Assembly (NCBI GenBank): GCA_012719195.1
Contig: JAAYAV010000316.1
Coordinates: forward strand, 1 to 12,255
DNA length: 12,255 bases
From: Anaerolineae bacterium
GTDB taxonomy: Bacteria; Chloroflexota; Anaerolineae; DRVO01
Direction of reading: 5' to 3'
Shown here: positions 1 to 6,795 of the stretch, one piece after another
Layout of the letters: each line of letters opens with the position of its first letter
How positions within the stretch are numbered: position 1 is the first letter of the stretch
The notes under the pieces: generated by a model
Databases searched by the model: none
What the model was told of the DNA's origin: nothing
Seen by the model: only the letters and a program-made list of their open reading frames with translations
Made by a program: the position numbers and the translations under genes

Positions 1-782
1 CGCACCGGCTCGGGAACGCGATCGGTCAGGTCGTACTTCGCGAGGACGTCCCCGGCATCGGCGAAGGTGGTGGTATCGGGCACGGTGGGTCCCGACGCGA
101 TGACGTCCAGCGGATTGCCCACTACGTCGCTCAGCAGCAGCGCGACCAATCGCGCCGGCTGCGCCAGGCGGGCCAGGCCGCCCCCCTTGATGGCGGACAG
201 GTGCTTGCGAACGGTGTTCATCTCGTTGATGGTCGCGCCGCTGCGGAGCAGAAGGTCGGTGAGGGCCTGAATGTCGCCCAGGGCGATGCCCTCGGCCGGG
301 AGCGAGATGAGAGCGGAGCCGCCGCCGGAGATGACGCAGAGCACCAAATCGCGATCGGTGACGCCCTGCAGGGAGTCGGCCATCAGGCGCGCCCCTTCCA
401 CTCCCGCTTCGTTGGGCGTGGGATGCCCGGCCTCGATGAAGCGGACGGGGCAGGAGGCCTGCTCGGCCATCTCCGCCGCCTGCTGCTTGCTGAGGGTGTA
501 GCCATCCTTGACGTTGACGACGCAGGAATGCAGCCGGTCTCCCACCACAGCGGCGACGGCTTTGGCCATGGGCGCGCCGGCCTTACCTCCGCCAACCAGG
601 ATGACGCGGTCGATCTCGGCCAGGTCGTAGGGTCGGCCGCTGATGTACAGAGTGTCACCCTCGCGGCGGATGGCGTTGAGGACGGCCCTCTCGGGGTCCA
701 CGGCGTCCAAGGCGGCGGCCATGATCCGGCGAACGATCTCGCGATAGTCGGGTAGAGGGTCCTCGCTTGTCTGTGACGCCAA
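1..782 (-). CDS. Type-2 D-glycerate 2-kinase (DUF4147/MOFRL family), N-terminal part, cut by window edge
   Basis: Predicted to phosphorylate D-glycerate to 2-phosphoglycerate with ATP in the cytoplasm, feeding glycolate, serine or glyoxylate carbon into glycolysis. The 260 visible codons cover the N-terminal DUF4147 domain. Visible motifs are VILVGGGKAGAPMAKAV (residues 60-76), CVISGGGSALISLP (149-162), the INEMNTVRKHLSAIKGGGLA stretch (185-204), LLLSDVVGN (215-223) and IASGPTVPDTTTF (228-240). All are hallmarks of the GckA/TtuD type, not of the GlxK type. Family members are about 420-450 residues, so the C-terminal MOFRL half lies outside the window. The start is chosen as TTG at 782 because GGAG (789-792 on the minus strand) lies 6 nt upstream; an in-frame GTG at 785 would be only 3 nt from it. 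The gene diverges from the tRNA-Arg unit. The family call is firm; the exact start is less so. Confidence 0.93.
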   Translation of the reverse strand, partial: MASQTSEDPLPDYREIVRRIMAAALDAVDPERAVLNAIRREGDTLYISGRPYDLAEIDRVILVGGGKAGAPMAKAVAAVVGDRLHSCVVNVKDGYTLSKQQAAEMAEQASCPVRFIEAGHPTPNEAGVEGARLMADSLQGVTDRDLVLCVISGGGSALISLPAEGIALGDIQALTDLLLRSGATINEMNTVRKHLSAIKGGGLARLAQPARLVALLLSDVVGNPLDVIASGPTVPDTTTFADAGDVLAKYDLTDRVPEPV

Positions 783-822
783 CACTTGCTCCTAGCTAGC
801 CGGGAACCGGTGAGTCTCGCCG

Positions 823-889
823 GGGCGCACACGAGCGGCCTGGTCCAGTCGGTGGGGCCAGGCCGGTGCTGTCAGCTACTGCTGCGCCC
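823..889 (-). repeat. Nested inverted repeat in the glycerate kinase leader
   Basis: Two perfect 7-bp inverted repeats are nested. The outer pair is GGGCGCA at 823-829 with TGCGCCC at 883-889. The inner pair is GGCCTGG at 837-843 with CCAGGCC at 858-864, leaving a 14-nt loop. On the minus strand they lie between the candidate promoter (910-915) and the ribosome binding site (789-792), so an RNA made from that promoter could fold into a long interrupted stem. No known riboswitch consensus was recognised. It could be a regulatory leader or chance in GC-rich DNA. Confidence 0.45.
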
Positions 890-909
890 TCTCAGGGATC
901 ATCGTGCCG

Positions 910-915
910 ATTATA
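910..915 (-). promoter_or_regulatory. Candidate -10 box for the glycerate kinase gene
   Basis: The minus strand reads a perfect TATAAT here in otherwise GC-rich DNA. The hexamer 17 nt upstream (GGCCCC) is no -35 match and there is no TG extension, so only half of a promoter is visible. If it is used, transcription starts near 903 and gives a leader of about 120 nt before the TTG start at 782. Confidence 0.35.
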
Positions 916-988
916 CTATTGCGGACGGCGTTGGGGCCACATCGGCGGCGAGGTGGACGGTGCCGGCCGCCCTTCCTGGGTCGGCGAA

Positions 989-1017
989 TTGCCGGTTAAT
1001 AGGCGCACTGCTATATT
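989..1017 (+). promoter_or_regulatory. Promoter of tRNA-Arg(CCG)
   Basis: TTGCCG (989-994) and TATATT (1012-1017) are separated by exactly 17 nt, a good housekeeping sigma-70-type promoter. The predicted start near A1025 leaves a 5' leader of about 10 nt before the mature tRNA at 1035. Confidence 0.7.
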
Positions 1018-1034
1018 GTTCGGTAACGGAGTGT

Positions 1035-1109
1035 GCCCCCGTAGCTCAGTGGATAGAGCAGCGGCCTCCGGAGCCGTGCGCGGGCGTTCGAGTCGCCCCG
1101 GGGGTACCA
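1035..1109 (+). tRNA. tRNA-Arg, anticodon CCG (reads CGG)
   Basis: Full cloverleaf. The acceptor stem is GCCCCCG (1035-1041) with CGGGGGT (1099-1105), in which the first pair is a G-U wobble. The D arm is GCTC/GAGC (1044-1059). The anticodon stem is GCGGC/GCCGT with the loop at 1066-1072 and anticodon CCG at 1068-1070. A 4-nt variable loop is followed by the T arm GGGCG-TTCGAGT-CGCCC (1082-1098), discriminator A1106 and an encoded CCA tail (1107-1109). It is a single-gene unit with its own promoter and terminator. No copy of its 3' end was seen elsewhere in the window, so there is no sign of an integrated element. Confidence 0.95.
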
Positions 1110-1122
1110 ATGAGTTGTCAGC

Positions 1123-1162
1123 CGCTCCCGCCCCTCCCAGGCCGGGAGCGTTGTCGTTGTTG
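1123..1162 (+). terminator. Intrinsic terminator after tRNA-Arg
   Basis: A perfect 8-bp stem, CGCTCCCG (1123-1130) with CGGGAGCG (1143-1150), has a 12-nt loop and is followed directly by the T-rich run TTGTCGTTGTT (1151-1161). It lies 13 nt after the tRNA CCA end and separates the tRNA from the marR promoter. Confidence 0.75.
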
Positions 1163-1205
1163 GTACCGAGCGCGAACGTACCCGGCTCGGGCGGGGGCCC
1201 ACCTT

Positions 1206-1234
1206 TTGCCAGCCCTGGCTGCCGCTTCTATACT
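1206..1234 (+). promoter_or_regulatory. Promoter of the marR-ABC-ABC operon
   Basis: TTGCCA (1206-1211) and TATACT (1229-1234) are spaced 17 nt apart. The predicted start is near 1241, about 26 nt before the marR ATG. This is the best promoter match in front of any protein gene in the window apart from the one at 8506. Confidence 0.7.
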
Positions 1235-1242
1235 CCTACACC

Positions 1243-1257
1243 AGTTAACTATGTACA
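1243..1257 (+). promoter_or_regulatory. Candidate MarR operator at the transcription start
   Basis: AGTTAACT (1243-1250) is a perfect 8-bp palindrome, followed one base later by the 6-bp palindrome TGTACA (1252-1257). Both sit between the predicted start near 1241 and the ribosome binding site at 1257-1262. MarR proteins commonly autorepress by binding AT-rich palindromes over or beside their own promoter. The site is AT-rich in GC-rich surroundings, which fits, but the dyad does not extend beyond 8 bp. Confidence 0.4.
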
Positions 1258-1266
1258 GGTGAAGTG

Positions 1267-1704
1267 ATGCCTCCGACGCCGGAGCAGGAACTGGGACAAC
1301 TACTGGCGGGTGTGTCCCGGCTGCACCGCACCATGGCCGACCGCTCTCTAGACGCCATCGGTCTGTTCCGCGGGCAGTCCATGCTCCTTATGGTCCTCTC
1401 GCGGCATGACGGCGTCACCCACTCCGAGGCGGCCGAGAAGTTGGGGATATCAGCGGCAGCGGTGTCGAAGGTGGTCAAGCGTATGGAACGGGGCGGTTAC
1501 GTCGAGCGACGTGCCGACCCGACAGACGAGCGCTTGTCGCGCGTGTACCTGAGAGAGCCGGGTCGGGCCCTCATCGCTCGCATTGACGCCGCTTTCGCCA
1601 AGCTCGACTCGGAGATGCTGGCCGGGTTTGATGGCGCCGATCGGGAGCGGCTGCGCGACCTGCTCCAGCGAATGCGTGCGAATCTCTCCCAGTTCCAGCC
1701 CTAG
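1267..1704 (+). CDS. MarR-family transcriptional regulator
   Basis: Predicted dimeric winged-helix DNA-binding protein, most likely the local repressor of the exporter genes that follow. The 145 residues match the usual MarR length. The winged helix spans about residues 35-100: helix-turn-helix THSEAAEKLGISAAAVSKVV (51-70), and the beta-hairpin wing ERRADPTDERLSRVYL (80-95) with the D-x-R pattern typical of the family. Helices at both ends should form the dimer interface. The start is ATG 1267 with AGGTGA at 1257-1262, 4 nt upstream; the in-frame GTG at 1264 is too close to that site. The gene is followed after 30 bp by the first ABC gene on the same strand with no terminator between, so they are probably co-transcribed. 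The ligand is unknown. Confidence 0.9.
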   Translation: MPPTPEQELGQLLAGVSRLHRTMADRSLDAIGLFRGQSMLLMVLSRHDGVTHSEAAEKLGISAAAVSKVVKRMERGGYVERRADPTDERLSRVYLREPGRALIARIDAAFAKLDSEMLAGFDGADRERLRDLLQRMRANLSQFQP

Positions 1705-1721
1705 AGCCACTACTCTTCTGC

Positions 1722-1737
1722 GAAGGAGCCGTACTTG
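1722..1737 (+). promoter_or_regulatory. Ribosome binding site fixing a TTG start
   Basis: GAAGGAG at 1722-1728 lies 6 nt before TTG at 1735-1737. No ATG or GTG stands at this spacing, so the first exporter subunit most likely starts with TTG, which may lower its translation relative to the ATG-started partner. Confidence 0.65.
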
Positions 1738-3483
1738 ATCGGAAAGCTGGCAGCCTACGTGGGCCAGTACAGGCGCGACGTCCTGTTGGTGCCCATCTTC
1801 GTGCTGATCGACGTGGCCTGTGAGTTGAGCATGCCACTGCTGATGTCGCGGATCGTCGACATCGGCATCGTCAACCAAGACATCGGCTACATCGCCCGTA
1901 TCGGCCTCTATATGGCGCTTCTGGCGCTCACGGCCATCGCCTTCGGCGTGGGCATGATGTTCTTCTCCACCCGAGGAAGCATGGGCTTCGGCGCGAACCT
2001 GCGCGACGCTCTCTTCGCCAAGATCCAGCAGTTCTCCTTCAAGAACATCGACAAGTTCAGCACCGCCTCGCTGATCACCCGCGTGACCAACGACGTGAAC
2101 AATCTCCAGATGACCTTCCTCATGGCGCTCCGCATACTCTTGCGCGCGCCGATGATGCTTATCATCGCTTTTCTCCTCGCCTACAGCATCAACTCGGAGC
2201 TGTCCGTCATTCTGGCAGTGGCCATCCCGATTCTGGTGGGCGCCGTTCTGCTGGTGATGCGGACGGCCGGGCGCCGTTTCGCCATCGTGCAGGAGCGGAT
2301 CGATTCCATGAACGCCACCCTGCAGGAGAATCTCATCGGCCAGCGGGTGGTCAAGTCGTTCGTGAGGACCGACTTCGAGAACGCTAAGTTCCGGCAGTCC
2401 AACGATGACCTCACCAACGCGTTCATCAGAGCCGTGAGCGTCGTTATCCTGAACATGCCGGTAATGATGTTGGTCATGAACGGCACCGCCCTGGTGGTGA
2501 TCTGGCAAGGCGGTGGTATGGTGGCCGGCGGTCGGCTGGGCGCAGGCGAGCTGATCAGCTTCCTGAGCTACATCATGCAGATCCTCTTCAGCGTCATGAT
2601 GATCTCCATGGTCTTCGTCATGTCCGCCCGCGCCCAGGCGAGTGCACGCCGCGTGCTGGAGGTTCTCGAGACGGAGATCGACATCGTTGATAGCGTTGGA
2701 CCGGAAGGCGGGAGCGATCTCCCGCGGGTGACGGCCGGCCGAGTGGAGTTCCGCGATGTCAGCCTCAAGTACGATCTCAGCGGCAGCGGCGCTGAGGTGC
2801 TATCGGGAGTAAGCTTCGCCGCCGAGCCGGGCGAGGTTGTGGCCATAGTGGGTGGGACGGGCTCGGGGAAGTCAACACTGGTTAGCCTGATTCCACGCCT
2901 TTACGACGTGACGGCAGGGTCGGTGCTGGTGGACGGTCATGATGTGCGGGACTATCGGCTCGACGATCTGCGCGGTGCAATCGGCGTGGTGCTGCAGCAG
3001 AACACCCTGTTCTCTGGAACCATCCGCGAGAACCTGCTCTGGGGCCGCGAGGACGCCACCATAGAGGAGATCGAGGCGGTCTGCCGGGCCGCTCAGGCTC
3101 ACGAGTTCATCATGAGCTTTCCGGACGGATACGAGACCGACCTGGGCCAGGGAGGCGTCAACCTTTCCGGTGGGCAGAAGCAGCGCCTGACCATAGCCCG
3201 GGCCATGCTGAAGCGGCCGCGGATTCTGATCCTGGACGACAGCACCAGCGCGGTGGACTCGGCCACGGAGGAGCGAATCCGCGAGGCGTTCTACCGCGAA
3301 CTGGCGGATACGACCGTCTTCATCATCGCGCAGAGAATCAGTTCGGTACGGGCCGCAGACCGGATACTAGTTATCGACGACGGGAAGCTCATCGGTGAGG
3401 GTACGCACCAATCCCTGCTGGCGGAGAACAAGGTGTATCAGGAGATCAACCAGTCTCAGCAGGAGGGGGTGCTGGCAGGATGA
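1735..3483 (+). CDS. ABC exporter half-transporter, degenerate-site subunit of a heterodimer (TM287-like)
   Basis: A 582-residue inner-membrane exporter subunit. It has six predicted transmembrane segments (about 16-38, 54-78, 131-152, 155-176, 240-262, 270-297) and an intracellular RVTNDVNNLQ motif (116-125). The C-terminal nucleotide-binding domain has Walker A GGTGSGKST (373-381), Q-loop Q421, signature LSGGQ (477-481) and Walker B ILILDD ending at 501-502. The residue after the Walker B aspartate is D502 where active ATPases have glutamate, and the H-loop position is Q533 instead of histidine. Both changes mark the non-hydrolysing site of heterodimeric exporters such as TM287/288, BmrCD and LmrCD. 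Its signature is canonical and would complete the active site of the partner. The TGA stop overlaps the ATG of the next gene by 4 bp (ATGA), so the two are translationally coupled. The substrate is probably a hydrophobic drug or lipid but cannot be read from the sequence. Confidence 0.93.
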   Translation: MIGKLAAYVGQYRRDVLLVPIFVLIDVACELSMPLLMSRIVDIGIVNQDIGYIARIGLYMALLALTAIAFGVGMMFFSTRGSMGFGANLRDALFAKIQQFSFKNIDKFSTASLITRVTNDVNNLQMTFLMALRILLRAPMMLIIAFLLAYSINSELSVILAVAIPILVGAVLLVMRTAGRRFAIVQERIDSMNATLQENLIGQRVVKSFVRTDFENAKFRQSNDDLTNAFIRAVSVVILNMPVMMLVMNGTALVVIWQGGGMVAGGRLGAGELISFLSYIMQILFSVMMISMVFVMSARAQASARRVLEVLETEIDIVDSVGPEGGSDLPRVTAGRVEFRDVSLKYDLSGSGAEVLSGVSFAAEPGEVVAIVGGTGSGKSTLVSLIPRLYDVTAGSVLVDGHDVRDYRLDDLRGAIGVVLQQNTLFSGTIRENLLWGREDATIEEIEAVCRAAQAHEFIMSFPDGYETDLGQGGVNLSGGQKQRLTIARAMLKRPRILILDDSTSAVDSATEERIREAFYRELADTTVFIIAQRISSVRAADRILVIDDGKLIGEGTHQSLLAENKVYQEINQSQQEGVLAG

Positions 3484-5465
3484 GCGCGGACCGAAGCACC
3501 CCATCAAGAGCTTCACAACCAACCGCCGGGGCGAGCGCGCCTGCCGGCGCCGGTCGGCGTCGCCCTGGGCGTCCCGGGGGGCCTCCGGCGGGCGGCCCGG
3601 GGATCCCGCGGGGCGGGTATCAGCGGCCGAAGGACCTCAAGCAGGTCAGTCTGCGGCTTCTGGGCTACCTGAAGGTGCGGTGGCCGATCCTGGCGGTCGT
3701 GGTTGTGCTTATGCTCATCAGCACGGGCACATCGCTGGCGGGCAACTACCTTCTCAAGCCCATCATCAATGACTACATCCTCCCGGGCGACTTCCCCGGG
3801 CTGGCGCGGACGCTCCTGGTCCTGGGGGCGATCTATCTCGCGGGCGTGGTCGCCTCCTACGGGCAGAGCCGCCTCATGATCGAAGTGGCACAGCGGACGT
3901 CGAACACGATGCGGCGCGACCTGTTCGCCAAGCTCCAGAAGCTGCCGCTGCGGTACTTCGACGCCCATTCCCATGGCGAGTTGATGAGCCGCTTCACCAA
4001 CGACATCGACATGGTGCAGATGGCCTTCGAGCAGAGCCTGGTTCAGCTCATCTCTAGCGCCATCGGCTTCACGGGTGCGATCGTGATGATGGCGGTCCTG
4101 AGCCCGAGGCTGCTGCTGGTGACCATGGCGGTGTTGGCGGTCATGCTCTTCGTCATGACCAGGATCGGCGGCAAGAGCCGGACCTACTTCATGGCGCAGC
4201 AGCGCTACCTGGGCGACGTAAACGGGTACGTCGAGGAGTTGGTGGAGGGGCTCAAGGTGGTCAAGGTCTTCGGCTACGAGCAGACCGCCATCGAGGAGTT
4301 CGGCCAGCGCAACGAGGAGTACCGCCAGGCGGCCACCAGCGCCAACTTCTACGCTGCCGTGATCATGCCGATCATGGGCAACCTCAGTAACATCGCGTAC
4401 GCCGCCAGCGCCATGGTGGGCGGCATGCTGACCGTCTGGGGGCGATTCGATGTTGGTTCGCTGGCGGCCTTCCTGCAGTACTCGCGCCAAATGGGGATGC
4501 CGATTAACCAGATCAGCAATCAGTTCAACACGGTGCTGGCCGCCATGGCGGGCGCCGAGCGCGTCTTCGAGGTGATGGACGAGGACCCTGAGCTGGACGA
4601 GGGCAGCGTCACGCTCGTCGGTGTGTCCAAGCACGCAGACGGCAGCTTCGAGGTGATGGGCGACGGTGGGCATCCCACTCACTGGGCATGGCAGTGTCCG
4701 CAGCCGGACGGATCGGTGGCTTACACGGAGCTGCGAGGTGACGTGCGCTTCAATGACGTCATCTTCGGCTACGTTCCCGGGCAGCCGGTACTACACAGCG
4801 TCTCGCTCTTCGCCAAGCCGGGCCAGAAGATCGCCTTCGTCGGCTCAACCGGCGCGGGCAAGACCACGGTTACCAACCTGGTCAACCGGTTCTACGAGGT
4901 CGACGAGGGCACGATCACCTTCGACGGGATCGACGTGCAGCGCATCGCCAAGAGCAGCCTGAGACTCTCCATCGGCATGGTGCTCCAGGACACGCACCTC
5001 TTCACCGGCAGCGTGTTGGAGAACATCCGCTACGGCAGGCTCACGGCCAGCGACGAGGAGTGTATCCAGGCGGCCGTCCAGGCCAACGCCCACTCCTTCA
5101 TTCGCCGGCTTCCGCAGGGCTATGACACGGTGATCACCGCCGACGGCACGAACCTGTCCCAGGGGCAACGGCAGTTGCTGGCCATCGCCCGTGCGGCCGT
5201 GGCTGACCCGCCGGTGATGGTGCTCGACGAGGCGACTAGTTCCATCGACACCCGCACGGAGCGGCTCATCGAGAAGGGGCTGGACGCGCTGATGCAGGAC
5301 CGCACCGTCTTCGTGATCGCCCATCGGCTCTCGACTGTGCGCAACTCCGATGCCATCCTGGTGATCGAGGACGGCCGGATCATCGAACGCGGCGACCACG
5401 ACGACCTGCTCGAACAGCGGGGTCGCTATTACCAGCTCTACACCGGGCAGTACGAGCTGAGCTAG
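3480..5465 (+). CDS. ABC exporter half-transporter, catalytic-site subunit of a heterodimer (TM288-like)
   Basis: A 661-residue partner of the upstream subunit. A hydrophilic N-terminal tail of about 50 residues, rich in Pro, Gly, Arg and Ala, precedes the first transmembrane helix (about 66-88). The nucleotide-binding domain has Walker A GSTGAGKTT (455-463), Q-loop Q503, Walker B D583 with catalytic E584, D-loop SSID and H-loop H615, so its own hydrolysis residues are intact. The signature is LSQGQ (559-563) rather than LSGGQ. In the heterodimer it faces the degenerate Walker B of the partner, as in TM288. Between the membrane and nucleotide-binding domains is a linker of about 52 residues (368-419) with WAW at 402-404, longer than in typical exporters but, from memory, common in this subfamily. 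Start ATG 3480 overlaps the previous stop; AGGAGG lies at 3461-3466. The first 50 residues could be overcalled, though no better start with a ribosome site was seen downstream. Confidence 0.93.
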   Translation: MSADRSTPSRASQPTAGASAPAGAGRRRPGRPGGPPAGGPGIPRGGYQRPKDLKQVSLRLLGYLKVRWPILAVVVVLMLISTGTSLAGNYLLKPIINDYILPGDFPGLARTLLVLGAIYLAGVVASYGQSRLMIEVAQRTSNTMRRDLFAKLQKLPLRYFDAHSHGELMSRFTNDIDMVQMAFEQSLVQLISSAIGFTGAIVMMAVLSPRLLLVTMAVLAVMLFVMTRIGGKSRTYFMAQQRYLGDVNGYVEELVEGLKVVKVFGYEQTAIEEFGQRNEEYRQAATSANFYAAVIMPIMGNLSNIAYAASAMVGGMLTVWGRFDVGSLAAFLQYSRQMGMPINQISNQFNTVLAAMAGAERVFEVMDEDPELDEGSVTLVGVSKHADGSFEVMGDGGHPTHWAWQCPQPDGSVAYTELRGDVRFNDVIFGYVPGQPVLHSVSLFAKPGQKIAFVGSTGAGKTTVTNLVNRFYEVDEGTITFDGIDVQRIAKSSLRLSIGMVLQDTHLFTGSVLENIRYGRLTASDEECIQAAVQANAHSFIRRLPQGYDTVITADGTNLSQGQRQLLAIARAAVADPPVMVLDEATSSIDTRTERLIEKGLDALMQDRTVFVIAHRLSTVRNSDAILVIEDGRIIERGDHDDLLEQRGRYYQLYTGQYELS

Positions 5466-5551
5466 CCTGGTCTGCGCGACCTGAGGCACGCTCCGGGAGC
5501 ATTGGTGCGCCGGTCGAGCGCTGCCCTAACCAAGGCACCCAGCAGTCTCGA

Positions 5552-5585
5552 GGCGGCGGCGCAGCTTGCCTGCCCCGCCACCGCC
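5552..5585 (+). terminator. GC-rich hairpin after the exporter operon, possible terminator
   Basis: A 10-bp stem with one C-A mismatch pairs GGCGGCGGCG (5552-5561) with CGCCACCGCC (5576-5585) around a 14-nt loop. It lies 87 nt past the second ABC stop and 57 nt before the next gene. No T-run follows, so it is not a classic intrinsic terminator; it may end transcription with help or merely stabilise the 3' end. The rest of 5466-5641 shows no convincing promoter. Confidence 0.35.
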
Positions 5586-5641
5586 GGTCATCGCAGGCGC
5601 GGGTGACGGCTCGCGCTGCTATCTGGGCGAGGAGTCGCGAT

Positions 5642-6460
5642 ATGAAGCCGCTTGTCGTGGTCGTCCTTGCCTTGGCAGGTCTGTCGGGACTGGTGTGGCT
5701 CGGGCTTAGCATCAAGCCGGCGCCCTTTCCCCACTTCAGCGGCGCATCGGTGGATCGCGGCACCGTGCCTCTTCCAAGCGGGCTGCCGGCACCCGTGGAG
5801 CGCTTCTTTCGCGCCGTGTATGGCGATCAGGTCCCGCTGATCGAGACGGCGGTGTTCAGCGGAAGGGCGACCATGCGCCCCTTCCTGAACGTTCCTGTGC
5901 CGGCTCGCTTCGTCTTCGTTCACAACGCCGGCCACGACTACCGCCACTACTTCGAGGCGACTTTCTTCGGCCTGCCCCTCATGAAGGTGAACGAGGGCTA
6001 TCTCGATGGAGAGAGCTTCTTCGACGGCCCCATGGGCTCCTACCGCGACGACCCCAGCACCAACCAGGCCGCCAACCTCGCCCTCTGGGCGGAGGGGGCG
6101 ATGTTCCCCGCCATCCTGGTGACCGACCCGCGGGTGCGCTGGGCACCGGTGGACGACGAGACGGCCTTGCTCTATGTCCCCTTCGAGGAGAGCGAGGACA
6201 CGTTCGTGGTCCGCTTCAGCCCTCAGTCGGGGCTGATAGACACCATGGAGGCTATGAGATACCGCGACCCCGGCGAGGGCAAGGCGAAGATCCTCTGGAT
6301 CACCCGCAACGAAACCGGCCCGACGATGCCCGACACCATGGTGAGCGCGGTGGGCTCTGCCACCTGGCTGGATCAGGGACGGCCCTGGGCGACTTTCACC
6401 GTGGAAGATGCTGTCTATAACGTTGACGTCAGCGAGTACATAAGCCAGCGAGGGTACTGA
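5642..6460 (+). CDS. Membrane-anchored protein of unknown function, DUF6544-like
   Basis: A 272-residue protein with no assigned function. The N-terminus MKPLVVVVLALAG through about residue 23 is a single hydrophobic segment, read as a signal anchor or uncleaved signal, so the rest is probably extracytoplasmic. The order of conserved-looking blocks recalls DUF6544 proteins: LPAPVERFFRAVYG, then an SGRATMRPF region, a central LALWAEGAMFPAILVTDP block followed by RVRWAPVDDETALL, a KILWI segment and a final TWLDQGRPWATFTVED block. No catalytic motif is evident; the fold may be a lipid- or lipoprotein-binding beta structure, but that is a guess. Start ATG 5642 is preferred because GAGGAG at 5629-5634 lies 7 nt upstream; an in-frame GTG at 5603 has no ribosome site. 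It stands alone: 176 bp after the exporter operon and 374 bp before the next gene. Confidence 0.8.
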   Translation: MKPLVVVVLALAGLSGLVWLGLSIKPAPFPHFSGASVDRGTVPLPSGLPAPVERFFRAVYGDQVPLIETAVFSGRATMRPFLNVPVPARFVFVHNAGHDYRHYFEATFFGLPLMKVNEGYLDGESFFDGPMGSYRDDPSTNQAANLALWAEGAMFPAILVTDPRVRWAPVDDETALLYVPFEESEDTFVVRFSPQSGLIDTMEAMRYRDPGEGKAKILWITRNETGPTMPDTMVSAVGSATWLDQGRPWATFTVEDAVYNVDVSEYISQRGY

Positions 6461-6566
6461 CTCTCGGCCGGCGCGCCGTCGCTGGCGGACCCGCGGTACT
6501 TCGCGTCCCGAGACGGCTAACCCTTAGGACCGGATCGGCTGTTGGCAGGCGCAATTGCCTCGTCTA

Positions 6567-6580
6567 GCATCTGCTGATGC
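6567..6580. promoter_or_regulatory. Perfect dyad upstream of a promoter, candidate operator
   Basis: GCATC-TGCT-GATGC is a perfect 5-bp inverted repeat with a 4-nt centre. It ends 11 nt before the -35 box at 6592 and is centred about 53 nt before the predicted transcription start, a usual activator position. A small terminator-like hairpin for the upstream gene is the alternative, but no T-run follows. Confidence 0.3.
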
Positions 6581-6591
6581 CACTTAGCGGC

Positions 6592-6620
6592 ATGACAGAC
6601 AGTGCTCCTCTTGCTACACT
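6592..6620 (+). promoter_or_regulatory. Promoter of the DUF1254/DUF1214 lipoprotein gene
   Basis: ATGACA (6592-6597, five of six matches to TTGACA) and TACACT (6615-6620) are 17 nt apart, with TG at 6612-6613 giving an extended -10. Predicted start near 6627, which leaves a leader of about 208 nt before the ATG at 6835. Confidence 0.55.
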
Positions 6621-6663
6621 CCTGGGAGGTGCGTTTCTGGGACAACCGGGCGAGCAAGTGAAT

Positions 6664-6766
6664 CCTCGCCGCTCCTCTGTTTGCACCATACGGCTCTGGC
6701 GAGGCCAAGGGTCTCGCGGACTGCGGAATGCGAGTTCGTTCACCCGGCGCCAGGCGTGGCCGGGTG
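6664..6766 (+). promoter_or_regulatory. Three tandem hairpins in a 208-nt leader
   Basis: Within the non-coding stretch 6461-6834, three inverted repeats follow each other without overlap. They are CCTCGCC (6664-6670) with GGCGAGG (6698-6704), CTCGC (6713-6717) with GCGAG (6730-6734), and CACCCGGC (6741-6748) with GCCGGGTG (6759-6766), the last an 8-bp stem with a 10-nt loop. They lie between the predicted start near 6627 and the ribosome site at 6820. No known riboswitch or protein-binding leader was recognised, and none of the stems is followed by a T-run. Open frames across this stretch have no ribosome site and no family features. Confidence 0.4.
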
Positions 6767-6795
6767 GCTCCATGGTTTCAGCGGCGCAGTTTCAG

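Noticed and set aside
201..755. Open frame of 184 codons on the plus strand at the left edge
   Set aside because: It is the antisense of the glycerate kinase gene, whose motifs are unmistakable on the minus strand.
1035..1109. tRNA-Arg gene as an attachment site for an integrated element
   Set aside because: No repeat of the tRNA 3' end, no integrase and no foreign genes are seen in the window.
1167..1191. Inverted repeat CCGAGC / GCTCGG between the tRNA terminator and the marR promoter
   Set aside because: A 6-bp stem with a 13-nt loop and no following T-run; likely chance.
1450..2508. Open frame of 352 codons on the minus strand opposite marR and the first ABC gene
   Set aside because: Its translation is full of His, Asp and Glu, typical of the antisense of a GC-rich gene; it has no family features and runs opposite two well-supported genes.
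3513..4682. Open frame of 389 codons on the minus strand opposite the second ABC gene
   Set aside because: Low-complexity His/Arg/Asp-rich antisense translation with no recognisable domain; the plus-strand transporter explains the region fully.
6469..6478. Palindrome CGGCGCGCCG just after the gene ending at 6460
   Set aside because: It has no loop and no T-run, so it makes a poor terminator; such GC palindromes are expected in DNA of this composition.
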